Assembly: GCF_000154905.1 (NCBI RefSeq)
Contig: NZ_GG770540.1
Span: 1 to 64,000, forward strand
Direction of reading: 5' to 3'
Length of the DNA stretch: 64,000 nucleotides
Source of the DNA: Streptomyces sp. SPB074
GTDB taxonomy: Bacteria; Actinomycetota; Actinomycetes; Streptomycetales; Streptomycetaceae
The position numbers and the translations under genes were made by a program. The notes under the pieces were generated by a model that did not search any database, was not told where the DNA came from, and worked only from the letters and a program-made list of their open reading frames with translations. Below, piece after piece: positions 25,402-33,611 of the stretch (position 1 is its first letter; every line of letters starts with the position of its first letter).

Positions 25402-25741
25402 TCACACGAGTGCCCGCGCTATCTCTGCCACCGCCTCACGGGTGATGCCGAAGTGTTCGAAAAGTTCCTGGGCCGAAGCGGAGGCGCCGAACTTCTCCAC
25501 GCAGATCGCCTGCCCTTCCAGCCCCAGAAGGTCATGCCAGCCCTGACTCCCCCCGGCCTCGACGACAACCCGACGGCGGGATGACAGTTTCACGGTACGA
25601 CGCGGGCTGTGCGCCGAACCATCCTCGGCACGGCATGGAGACCACGCGGGCCCGGATCGACTCCGCCGCCAGGGCACGAGCAGTCTCGATGGCCACCCAC
25701 ACCTCGGATCCGGTGGCGATGAGGATGACGTCCCGGGTACT
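25402..25741 (-). pseudogene. Transketolase C-terminal remnant
   Basis: Minus-strand reading gives DVILIATGSEVWVAIETARA and RARVVSMPCRGWFGAQ in one frame, and SQGWHDLLGLEGQAICVEKF with LFEHFGITREAVAEIARALV in another. Both are hallmarks of the transketolase C-terminal domain. A frameshift near 25580 and loss of everything upstream at the IS border (25742) make it non-functional. Transketolase is a pentose-phosphate enzyme, and its presence points to an accessory copy brought in and then destroyed. Confidence 0.85.
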
Positions 25742-26632
25742 GAGCCCTTTCCAACCTCAGGTTGAGGCGTGGTGAAGGACGACGACGGCCTTCACGATGT
25801 TGGTGTTGCGGTTGGTGCTGCGGCGGAGCTTGCGTGGGAGGCGTCAGCCCTTCAGGACGGCGATGGCCTGCTCGCAGAGGCACCGGATTTTGGCGTGGGT
25901 GCTGTTGTGCCGTCGCTTCCAGTGCTTGAGCCGACGGCCCCGGAAGGGTACGCGGACATGGCGACCAGCCCCTTGGTACGCCTTGTCCGCCCAGCACTTC
26001 AGCCCTGCTGTTGCGAGCGCGTCGATGATGCCGTGTTCGCGCGCGGCGGTCAGGTCGTGGGTGGAGCCGGGCAGGGCCGCGGAAGCCCACAGCAGTCGGC
26101 CGAAGGGATCCGTGATGACCTGGACGTTCATGCCGTGGCGCTTGTGTTTTCCGGAGTAGTACGGGGTGTCGGCGGCGATCCGGTCGATGGGCAGGAGGGT
26201 GCCGTCCAGGACGACGTACGCCTTCGTCCGGACGGTCGTCATTGCCTCGGCCAGGGTCTGCGCCTGGGCGGCCAGCACTTTGACGGCCTCGCGTATGTAG
26301 CGGTAGACGGTCGCGATGCCGATCTCGAGCCCTGCGGCGAGCTGGGCGTACGTGTCGCCGCATCGCAGGTGGGCCAGGGCGAGCAGGGCCTGACGGCCGA
26401 CGGGCAGACGCCGCCATCGCGTGCCGATCTCCCGTCGGTGGGCGGCCAGTTGCCTCGTCAGGTGCCGCAGCGTGCGGCTGGACAGATCGATCGACGACGG
26501 GTAGACAAGCACGCGAAGCTCCTGGCAGACACGGGTGATCTTTGTCGAGAACCCGTCTACCAGGAGCTTCGTTGTTCCGTACAACCCATGCCCACCAACA
26601 CCCCGACGCCACAGCCAGGTTGGAAAGGGCTC
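25742..26632 (-). mobile_element. IS5-family element with mutated transposase
   Basis: About 891 bp with ends GAGCCCTTTCCAACCT / AGGTTGGAAAGGGCTC. It is related to the element at 42606-43479. It cut off the transketolase gene on its left. Confidence 0.8.
25757..26584 (-). pseudogene. IS5-family transposase with premature stop
   Basis: A DDE transposase (PIDRIAADTPYYSGKHKRHG, WADKAYQGAGRHVRVPF, RRHNSTHAKIRCLCEQAIAV). After VLKG a TGA at 25844-25846 replaces the Trp codon found in the copy at 42636-43463. The remaining 28 codons (LRRSTNRNTNIVKAVVVLHH and stop) still follow in frame. The N-terminal HTH part is intact. Confidence 0.82.
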
Positions 26633-26669
26633 CGTGTCGCGACAGGCTGCAATTTTCCGCTTCTGTCGA

Positions 26670-26780
26670 TCAATTCTTGCGGTTATTCAGCCAGGCGATT
26701 CCGGCGAGAATCCCGACGATGATCAGTGCGACTACCACGAAGAGTGCGATCTTTGTCCCGGCGTCCATGGTTCCGTACAC
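26670..26780 (-). CDS. Single-span membrane microprotein (32-36 aa)
   Basis: Too short for routine gene finders. MDAGTKIALFVVVALIIVGI with LAGIAWLNNRKN gives one transmembrane helix with a charged C-terminal tail. A GTG at 26780 has GGGGAG four bases upstream and is preferred; the ATG at 26768 lacks a site at the right distance. It is 68 bases downstream of the XRE gene on the same strand, so it may belong to the DUF2975 operon. Confidence 0.5.
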   Translation of the reverse strand: MYGTMDAGTKIALFVVVALIIVGILAGIAWLNNRKN

Positions 26781-26848
26781 TTATCTCCCCTTTTACGGTT
26801 GACGCTTTCCCGGTCCAGTGCTCGCGAAATATGGCGAGCCTGAGCTCC

Positions 26849-27094
26849 TTAGGATTCGTCGCGTTTAGTGCGCACGCCGAGCAAATCGCCAGGCTGGCAG
26901 TCCAATACCTCGCAAATATGGGTCAGGGTGCTAAATCTAATGGCTTTTGCGCGGCCGTTTTTCAGTACGGATAGGTTGACGTTCGTTACTCCTACCCGGG
27001 CAGCGAGCTCCGCGAGAGTCATGCCTCGCTGCTCCAGGAGTGAGCCGAGGTGAACCACTACGCGATGCCCCTCGTCTTCATCGTCGGTCGTCAC
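26849..27094 (-). CDS. XRE-family repressor paired with DUF2975
   Basis: An 81-residue Cro/C1-type helix-turn-helix protein (LLEQRGMTLAELAARVGVTN, VNLSVLKNGRAKAIRFSTL, then CEVLDCQPGDLLGV). The GTG start overlaps the DUF2975 stop (GTGA). This short type is widely found directly after DUF2975 membrane proteins and is presumed to repress the pair. The operator-like repeats at 27720-27750 support autoregulation. Confidence 0.85.
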   Translation of the reverse strand: MTTDDEDEGHRVVVHLGSLLEQRGMTLAELAARVGVTNVNLSVLKNGRAKAIRFSTLTHICEVLDCQPGDLLGVRTKRDES

Positions 27095-27705
27095 ACAAGC
27101 CCCTCAAGGTCTTCGCGCATCTTGGAACTGACGCGGATGATCCGAGAGAAGGCGAGTAGCCCAAGCCCGGTAAGGACGGCCAGGTAAGGCGGATTCCAGG
27201 CTTCCAGCCACCGACCCAGGCTGAGGTCAGCGCTTCGGGAGAGGGTGCCGAGGAGGGCGGTTCGCGCGAGGGCTGAGACCGACTGGGCGATGATGCTGCC
27301 GCCTAGAAGCCACCACCCCAAGAGCCGCAGACCGGAGGTGGTCCGTGCGGTGTGTACTCCGCTGCGCGACGCGCCTTGCAGGAGACGGTTGAGCAGGAAG
27401 AGGCCACCTATGTACGTAACGATAGACGTCAGCGCCCCGAGGCGGGCTAGCGCAGCCTGACCGGCCGAGGCATCGTCAGTGCAGTAGCGAGGGATCGAGT
27501 CGACGTGGGCTCCGGGTTCCGGAACGAAGGACCTGGCCGTTGTTGAGCTGTTGGAGTTCCAATCAGCAACACAGACGCTTCCGCCGTCCCAACTACCTTT
27601 CACCACGGCCAAGATGAACCAGGCGACGAGTAGGCCCATGATCAATCGCAGGGCAACCGAGACGACTGTAGCCATGGGCTCCAGAAGCTTACGATCCTCC
27701 GCCAT
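27091..27705 (-). CDS. DUF2975 membrane protein
   Basis: A 204-residue protein with about four transmembrane segments (VALRLIMGLLVAWFILAVV, SIVTYIGGLFLLNRLL, LLGWWLLGGSIIAQSV, YLAVLTGLGLLAFSRII). An extracytoplasmic loop with two cysteines (GGSVCVADWN and PRYCTDD) lies between the first two. The ATG at 27705 has GGGGAG five bases upstream and lies directly after the operator repeats. The function of the family is unknown, although it is often linked with stress or cell-envelope control. Confidence 0.8.
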   Translation of the reverse strand: MAEDRKLLEPMATVVSVALRLIMGLLVAWFILAVVKGSWDGGSVCVADWNSNSSTTARSFVPEPGAHVDSIPRYCTDDASAGQAALARLGALTSIVTYIGGLFLLNRLLQGASRSGVHTARTTSGLRLLGWWLLGGSIIAQSVSALARTALLGTLSRSADLSLGRWLEAWNPPYLAVLTGLGLLAFSRIIRVSSKMREDLEGLV

Positions 27706-27719
27706 ACCCGCTCCCCACC

Positions 27720-27750
27720 TATCGAAAAACGATACCATCGAAAAACGATA
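27720..27750 (-). promoter_or_regulatory. Tandem operator TATCG-AAAAA-CGATA
   Basis: Two 15-bp inverted repeats, TATCGAAAAACGATA at 27720-27734 and CATCGAAAAACGATA at 27736-27750, sit 16 bases apart, 15 bases upstream of the DUF2975 start. The AT-rich cores stand out in this GC-rich sequence. They are the probable binding sites of the XRE protein encoded second in the operon. Confidence 0.65.
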
Positions 27751-27791
27751 CACCCGTCCAGTGTCTGGCAACTTCCGGTGTGGAACCGGCT

Positions 27792-27828
27792 GGGGCGGCA
27801 AGGCGGCCATGTGCCGCCTTGCCGCCCC
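27792..27828. terminator. Perfect 15-bp hairpin
   Basis: GGGGCGGCAAGGCGG pairs exactly with CCGCCTTGCCGCCCC over a 7-base loop, between the DUF2975 promoter and IS copy B. It probably insulates the operon from transcription coming from the right; the gene it first served has been lost to the IS. Confidence 0.6.
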
Positions 27829-27838
27829 ATCGGCCTAA

Positions 27839-28873
27839 CGAGTTGGTGCGTGATAGCGGGTGAGGTGTCGTGCCACGTGGATGGCATGATCCCGCTGTGG
27901 CGATCATGGTCAATCGGGCGGTGCTGGCGCATCGACTGTTCACGGGGCTCTCCCGGCGTCATCTTGCGTGCTTGGTCGAAGAGTTGGCCGAGCCGTGGCA
28001 GGCCGGGGTCGAGGGTCGCCGCCATGCTGTGCGAGGCGGGGCCCGCAAGCGGGCCGAAGGCGCCGGCGCCCGCCATCAGCTGGTGTTCGTCGACCGGTTG
28101 GTGGCCACACTCATCCACCTGCGGCACGACCTGCCGCACTCGGTGCTGGGGCTGCTGTCAGGTGTCGACCGATCCACGGTCACCCGGGCGATCGGAGAGG
28201 TGCGCACGCTCTTGGCGGAGCGGGGGTGCGCGGTTCCCGACCGTCCCGGCCTGCGGCTTCGGACTCCGGCGGATGTGTTTGCCTACGCCCAGGCCGAAGG
28301 TGTCGAGCTGCGTCTGGACGCCACCGGGATCCAGGTCCGCCGGCCACCGGCCGGCCGCGGCGGCCGGCGCGCATTCGTCTCGGGCAAGAAGAAGCAGAAC
28401 ACGATGAAGGCCACCGTGATCGCCGGCTGGCGGGGCCGCACGTTATGGACCGATGCCCTACGACCTGGGCGTATGCACGACGCCACCGCCGCCCGCGACG
28501 AAGGCATCGCCATCTGCTTCCAGCACTTCCCCGACGTCGAGGTCCTGTTGGACGACGGCTACCTGGGGCTGAGCCGCGACCATCGCGGGCAGGCGATCAC
28601 GCCGCCGAGAAAACCCCGGCCGGGAGCACTGCCCGACAGAGTCGAACAACGGGGACGCGACCGCCACGGCCACTCGTCCGACCGCATCACCGTCGAACAC
28701 GCCCTCGCTGATCACAAACGCTGGAAGCAACTGACCCGCTGGACACATCGCCGCGACCGCCTGCCCGACACCTACCGCGCCATCGCCGGCCTCGTCTCCG
28801 ACCGCAACACCAGCATCTGAAAACGGCCGTGAGCAGGGCAAACACACCTCACCCGCTATCACGCACCAACTCG
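27839..28873 (+). mobile_element. IS5-like element, copy B
   Basis: A 1,035-bp copy of the element at 6982-8016 in the opposite orientation, with matching 3-bp target duplications TAA (27836-27838 and 28874-28876). Its right end lies inside the 3' end of the SpoIIE phosphatase gene. Confidence 0.88.
27870..28820 (+). CDS. IS5-like transposase (copy B)
   Basis: 316 residues, the same as the copy at 7035-7985 except for two visible changes. One is Gly in place of Glu after the first catalytic Asp (LDATGIQV instead of LDATEIQV); the other is Ala for Val near the N-terminus. It otherwise looks intact. Confidence 0.85.
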   Translation: MPRGWHDPAVAIMVNRAVLAHRLFTGLSRRHLACLVEELAEPWQAGVEGRRHAVRGGARKRAEGAGARHQLVFVDRLVATLIHLRHDLPHSVLGLLSGVDRSTVTRAIGEVRTLLAERGCAVPDRPGLRLRTPADVFAYAQAEGVELRLDATGIQVRRPPAGRGGRRAFVSGKKKQNTMKATVIAGWRGRTLWTDALRPGRMHDATAARDEGIAICFQHFPDVEVLLDDGYLGLSRDHRGQAITPPRKPRPGALPDRVEQRGRDRHGHSSDRITVEHALADHKRWKQLTRWTHRRDRLPDTYRAIAGLVSDRNTSI

Positions 28874-30948
28874 TAATGCTGTGGCCGGTCCGGTCGGAAT
28901 GCGATGACGGCCACGTCGTCGTGACGGTCCGTGGCGAGCGTGAGGAGTTCGGACACGATGTCCGCCAGCGACAGGTCCTGCGCGCGAAGTTGGTCGGTCC
29001 GCTGAAGGAGGCGGTCGAGGCCGGCGTCGAGGTCCTTTCCCGGAACCTCCACAAGGCCGTCGGTGTACAGCAGTAGGGTGTCACCGGATCGCAGACGCTG
29101 GTGCCAGGCGTTGCGCCGAGTACGCGTTCCTGCGCCCAGGGGTGGGTCGGGGCTCTCGCCGAGCCGCAGGTAGTGAGGGCGACCGTCGGCGGGGATAAGC
29201 AGGGGGGGTGGGTGTCCGGCGTTGGAGATGGTGGCTTCCCAGCTGTGGTCGAACTGGGGGCGAAGGAGCGCGTGGACGACAGTGGCGAGGGGTGTGATCT
29301 GCAAAGCCTGCGTGATGCCGTCCAAGTGGGCCAGAGTTCTGGCGGGACAGGCCGCTGGCCCACCGTCGCAGGCGAGTCCTTTGAGGATGCTGTTCACTCG
29401 CGCCATTGCCGTAGCTGCGGCGAGGTCGTGGCCGGCGATGTCACCGATGGTGAGGGCGAGAGTCTTGTCGGCCATCGTGGTGACGTCGTACCAGTCACCG
29501 CCGACCTCAGCGGCGGTATCGGCGGGCTGGTAGGCCGCCTCGATCGCGGCGTCGTCGATGTCGGGGAGCGCGGCGAGAAAGGACTGCTGAAGCGCCAGGG
29601 AGGTGTCCCGTGCAGCCTGCAGCTCCATGCTTAGGCGCAATGGCCCGCTCACATGGTGGAGCACATCCTCTAAAAGTTGGAGGTCAGCCTTGTCCGGTGG
29701 CGGGTTCCCGCGGCAGCTGGCTGCCGCAGCCAGCGCGACTGTGCGGTTGTCGACCACGACGGGCACTATGAAGAGGCTCGTCGCGCTGGCCTCCCGCAGC
29801 CACTCGAAGGAGGTGCCGGACATCTGTTCCGGCGGCGGGTCGCCAGGCGGGAAAAGCAGGAGAGCGGGATACCGATCGGTGATGGCCCGCTCAGCCACCG
29901 GCCCCAGTTCGAAGTCCGCCGGTATCGGCGGCAGGGGAGGCAAGCCAGGAGCGAGTGCGGTGCGGGCGGTGTCGGAGGTGTCCCTGCGACCGAGGAGAAA
30001 GGCCTGCCTCGTCTGTTCGGGCGAGTGGTAGAAGACAACGAAGGCATCGACAAGGTCAGGTACAACGGCTGCCGCGATGATCCTGAACGCTTCGGACGGA
30101 TCGCGCGCGGCCGGCAGCGCTGCCATGCGCGCCAGCAGCCGCTCGCGCATCCTGGCGCGCCAAAGATCCTCGGTATCGGTCACGGTACCGATCCACTCGG
30201 TCACCGCACCTCTGTGGATCACGGGCACCGCCACGATTCGGACGTGCCGGAACTTGCTGTCCGGCGCGGCCTTGCGCCGCACGCGAACGACGGTGTCAAG
30301 GACGGCCTCGCCTCGGGCTGTCGCGGCCCACTCCCGCTCGAACCACTCTCGGTCCTTCGGGTGCACCGCCGCCATCCATTCGTCCCCCTCCCCGGCGTGC
30401 CACAGACCTCCCGCAGTGCTGCCGAACGTTCCTACCAGACCGGTCACCTCTCCTTTTGGGGACATCAGCCAAACTGTCTGAGGGATCGCGGACAGGAGCG
30501 CCTCATACCGCCTGACCAGGGACTCTGCCTCAAAGGTGCTCCCTGCTCGCCGATCGGCCGACTGCGATCGCGGCGAGACGAGCAGCAAAGCCGCCGGACC
30601 GCCGCCCCACACCGTCGGCATGCAGCGCACCATCCAGGGCTCTTCGTCCGTGTGCTTCGCGCTGAGGAACGGGAACTCCACCAGGCTCGCCGTATTAGCC
30701 CCGACGGCCCGTCTCAGGGCTGATCTAACTGGCTCCCAGTCTTCGCCTGCCAGGGCGTCGTCTGCTGGCTGCCCGACTTCCCAGTACCCGAACACCGCCT
30801 CGAAGGCCCGATTGCGGTCCACCAGACGCGCTGGCTCACCTGCCACCAGCGCCATCGCTGAAACCGACTCCAGAAGCCCGCCGCCCGCACAGTCAGGGGC
30901 CGTCTCCCTTTCGTCCATGGGCATAGCTTGCCACCACATCCATGACAC
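28849..30948 (-). CDS. PAS/GAF-SpoIIE-type PP2C phosphatase, C-terminus supplied by an IS
   Basis: A 699-residue soluble sensor phosphatase. It has two PAS-like regions (residues 25-125 and 145-265, the second with VHPKDREWFEREW and GTVTDTEDL), a GAF-like region (270-430) and a C-terminal SpoIIE/PP2C domain (EVGGDWYDVTTM, TIGDIAGHDLAAATAMAR, SNAGHPPPLL, LLLYTDGLVE, HDDVAVIAFRP). Such enzymes dephosphorylate anti-sigma-factor antagonists. The last residues (YELVRDSG and the stop) are read from the end of IS copy B, so the natural C-terminus was replaced just after the conserved core. The start is uncertain: ATGs at 30939, 30924 and 30918 are alternatives. Confidence 0.85.
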   Translation of the reverse strand: MSWMWWQAMPMDERETAPDCAGGGLLESVSAMALVAGEPARLVDRNRAFEAVFGYWEVGQPADDALAGEDWEPVRSALRRAVGANTASLVEFPFLSAKHTDEEPWMVRCMPTVWGGGPAALLLVSPRSQSADRRAGSTFEAESLVRRYEALLSAIPQTVWLMSPKGEVTGLVGTFGSTAGGLWHAGEGDEWMAAVHPKDREWFEREWAATARGEAVLDTVVRVRRKAAPDSKFRHVRIVAVPVIHRGAVTEWIGTVTDTEDLWRARMRERLLARMAALPAARDPSEAFRIIAAAVVPDLVDAFVVFYHSPEQTRQAFLLGRRDTSDTARTALAPGLPPLPPIPADFELGPVAERAITDRYPALLLFPPGDPPPEQMSGTSFEWLREASATSLFIVPVVVDNRTVALAAAASCRGNPPPDKADLQLLEDVLHHVSGPLRLSMELQAARDTSLALQQSFLAALPDIDDAAIEAAYQPADTAAEVGGDWYDVTTMADKTLALTIGDIAGHDLAAATAMARVNSILKGLACDGGPAACPARTLAHLDGITQALQITPLATVVHALLRPQFDHSWEATISNAGHPPPLLIPADGRPHYLRLGESPDPPLGAGTRTRRNAWHQRLRSGDTLLLYTDGLVEVPGKDLDAGLDRLLQRTDQLRAQDLSLADIVSELLTLATDRHDDVAVIAFRPDRPQHYELVRDSG

Positions 30949-30964
30949 GGCATCCGTTGAGTAA

Positions 30965-31347
30965 AGGGACTGCTGCGGGGTTGGGTGACAGTGGGGCTTA
31001 TGCAGCCAGGGCTGCGGCTGGGTTCATGATGGTCTCGTACTCGACGGGGGTCAATCCTGGCCAGGCGTCTCTGACGCCAGCGTCGGTGGTAGGTGCGCTC
31101 GATCCAGGTCACGATCGCGATCCGGAGTTCTTCGCGGGTGGACCAGGTACGGCGGTCGAGGACGTTCTTCTGCAGCAGCGCGAAGAAGCGATCTGTTCCA
31201 GCGTGACGCCGGGCTCACGGTTGCGCGCGACCCGCACGACGTCCTCGCGGAACTCTTTCGGATACGGCTTGGGCACTGCGACATCCTTCCAGGCCGCCTC
31301 TCAGCAAGCCGCCAGGTCAGGTGTCACCTACTCGTGCAGCAGTCCCT
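30965..31347 (-). mobile_element. MITE-like internal-deletion derivative of an IS3 element
   Basis: 383 bp with inverted ends AGGGACTGCTGC / GCAGCAGTCCCT and matching subterminal GGTGACA. On the minus strand it starts like an IS3 OrfA (VPKPYPKEFREDVVRVARNR to LEQIA). Near 31190 it jumps to the end of OrfB (FFALLQKNVLDRRTWSTREE, RIAIVTWIERTYHRR), ending TPVEYETIMNPAAALAA after one frameshift. About 900 internal bases are missing, but both ends are kept, so it might still be moved in trans by a full-length relative. Confidence 0.75.
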
Positions 31348-31413
31348 GGTTCACCGTGATCGGAAGGCGGCTCGTGGGACGAGCGCACGCGAAACGGCTG
31401 GTATTACTGGGGC

Positions 31414-31791
31414 ATGCAGGAAGAGACCGCACGCTCCGCGATCGACATGTTCATCTCCGCGTTCAACGCCTCGGACGACAGCTATGTGACTGCCCTGCTC
31501 TCCCAGGCCCTGACCTCAGACGTGGTCTTCTGGGGCCCGTTGGGTCGCAGCGAAGGAATCGCGGCGGTCGAGCGGTTCGTGCTGGACATCCGGCGCCACC
31601 CGGCGGGGACCGGTACGATGGTGCGCTGCTCAGCGGTGGACATGCCTGACGAATGGGCCCGGTACCAGTGGGTCTTCACCACGCCTGATGGAGGCCCCCG
31701 CCTGGCGGGAACGGATGTCGTCCATCTGCGACGGAGCCTCATCGACCAGGTCATCGTTTTCGCGGGGGAGATCGAGCCGTCCGTCTCCTGA
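31414..31791 (+). CDS. NTF2/SnoaL-like protein
   Basis: A 125-residue SnoaL-type alpha+beta barrel protein: N-terminal helix (EETARSAIDMFISAFNAS), then the typical LTSDVVFWGPLGRSEGIAAV stretch and beta strands ending DQVIVFAGEIEPSVS. Members are cyclases, isomerases or binding proteins for small hydrophobic compounds. No RBS of note is seen before the ATG at 31414. It stands alone between two mobile elements, so its original partners are missing. Confidence 0.75.
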   Translation: MQEETARSAIDMFISAFNASDDSYVTALLSQALTSDVVFWGPLGRSEGIAAVERFVLDIRRHPAGTGTMVRCSAVDMPDEWARYQWVFTTPDGGPRLAGTDVVHLRRSLIDQVIVFAGEIEPSVS

Positions 31792-32376
31792 GTCATCCTT
31801 CTGCCGCTGTCCTTCTCCTGCAACTTGCCCCGTCGGGGTGCGGGAGCTGCTGTTCGCGATTGGTCAGGCTGCGGTGTTGAGGGGGCGTCCGCCCAGCGGA
31901 TGCCCTTTTCGCTGCGGATGCGGGCGCGTTCCTTGCGTTGGGCGGCGAGTACGTCGGGGTGGCGGGCGTTGGTGTTGCGCCAGCGCAGGTAGCGGTGCAG
32001 TGCCTGTGTTTGCGCGGGGTGGCTGTGGTGGTGGGAGTTGGCCAGGGTGAACTGCCGCAGCGGGCCGAAGTGGGCCTCGATCGGGTTGGCCCAGGAGGCG
32101 TAGGTCGGGGTGAAGCACAGCTCGACCTTGTTCTTCTTCGCCCGGCGGCGGATGTCCGCGCCGGTGTGGGCGGAGAGGTGGTCCAGGATGATGTAGATCG
32201 GGGCGCCGTCGGGCCGGGCGGCGCGGATCGACTTGAGCGCGGCCAGGGTGTCGGCGGTGCCCTTGCGGCGGCGGTTGACGCCCCACAGGCGGTCGTCGCC
32301 CACGGAGTAGCAGCCGTGGAAGTAGGTGACGCCGTGGGTGCGGCGGTAGGGCCTTGACCCTGGAGTTTGAACACGT

Positions 32377-33279
32377 CTATGCGGCTCGGGCCAGGGTAGT
32401 TGAGGTTGGGTGGACGGTGATCTCGTAGGTGATCGGGGCTCGCTGGCCGAGCCGGGAATGACGGCGTCGGGTGTTGTAGCGGGACAGCCAGTGGAAGGCG
32501 TCGAGTCGTGCCTCGCGCTCGCTTGACCAGCCCTTTCGGCCCTTCAACGTCTCCCTTTTAAAGCTGGCGTTGAACGATTCGGCGGCGGCGTTGTCCGCGC
32601 TGGACCCGACGGCGCTCATGCTCTGCAGGACACCGGCCCGGCGGCAGGCGTCCGCGAAGGCCCCGCTGGTGTACTGGGCTCCGTGATCGGTGTGCATGAT
32701 CGCCCCGTTCAGACTGCCGCGGGTCCGTTCCGCGGCGGCGAGGGCGTCGATGACGAGCTCGGTGCGCATGTGGTCGGCGATCGCCCAGCCTGCCAGGCGG
32801 CGCGAGCACAGGTCGATCACTGTCGCGAGATAGCAGAACCGTCCGCCGCCGACGCTCAAGTAGGTGATGTCACCGACGTACTTGGTGTTGATCTCCTTCG
32901 CGGTGAAGTCGCGGCCGATCAGGTCCGGGGCCTTCGCGGTGGCCGGGTCGGCGATGGTGGTGCGGTGCCGGCGCCGCAGACGGACCCCTTCGAGGCCGAT
33001 GGTCCGCATGATCCTGGCAACGCGCTTGTGGTTGACCGCCTGGCCGCCCTCGTCGCGGAGCTCGGCAGTGATCCTCGGGACTCCGTAGGTGCCGTCGGAC
33101 TCCTTGTGGGCCTTGCGTATCCGGGCCGCGAGCCGGTCGTCAGCGGCCTGACGGGCCATGCGAGCCGGGGCGGTGCGACGCCAGTAATAGAAACTCGAGC
33201 GGGCGATCCCGAGAATGTCGCAGAGCCGCTTCACGCCGTATCGGCGCTGGTGATCCTCAACGAACTGGCAGCGGTTCAC
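32377..33279 (-). CDS. IS3-family transposase OrfB (copy 2)
   Basis: A 300-residue integrase-core transposase with the same protein sequence as copies 1 and 3 (DDE residues in VGDITYLS, MHTDHGAQ, NAAAESFNA). The GTG start overlaps the OrfA stop. Confidence 0.9.
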   Translation of the reverse strand: MNRCQFVEDHQRRYGVKRLCDILGIARSSFYYWRRTAPARMARQAADDRLAARIRKAHKESDGTYGVPRITAELRDEGGQAVNHKRVARIMRTIGLEGVRLRRRHRTTIADPATAKAPDLIGRDFTAKEINTKYVGDITYLSVGGGRFCYLATVIDLCSRRLAGWAIADHMRTELVIDALAAAERTRGSLNGAIMHTDHGAQYTSGAFADACRRAGVLQSMSAVGSSADNAAAESFNASFKRETLKGRKGWSSEREARLDAFHWLSRYNTRRRHSRLGQRAPITYEITVHPTSTTLARAA

Positions 33280-33611
33280 CAGCGCGTCTCCGTCGCGAAA
33301 TACCGGGCCGCCTTGCGGAGGATGTCGCGTTCTTCCTCCAGCTCGCGGATCCTCTTGCGCGCGGCGGCCAGCTCCGCCTGAACCGGGTCACCGGCAGGCT
33401 GCGGTGCCGTTGCGGGGGCGGAATGGGCACCGGCGCGGCGTCCGTCGGCGGCCCGGATCCAGTTCCGCAGCGTCTCGGTGTTCACTCCGAGATCGGCGGC
33501 GACCGACTTGATCGTCGCTCCCGGACGCGACCGGTACAACGCGACCGCGTCCGCCTTGAACTCGGCGGGGTAATGCTTCATCCCCACAGGGACTCCGTTC
33601 TCCTGGACCAT
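33276..33611 (-). CDS. IS3-family OrfA (copy 2)
   Basis: Same protein as OrfA of copies 1 and 3: helix-turn-helix plus leucine-zipper coil. It overlaps OrfB by four bases. Confidence 0.85.
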   Translation of the reverse strand: MVQENGVPVGMKHYPAEFKADAVALYRSRPGATIKSVAADLGVNTETLRNWIRAADGRRAGAHSAPATAPQPAGDPVQAELAAARKRIRELEEERDILRKAARYFATETRW

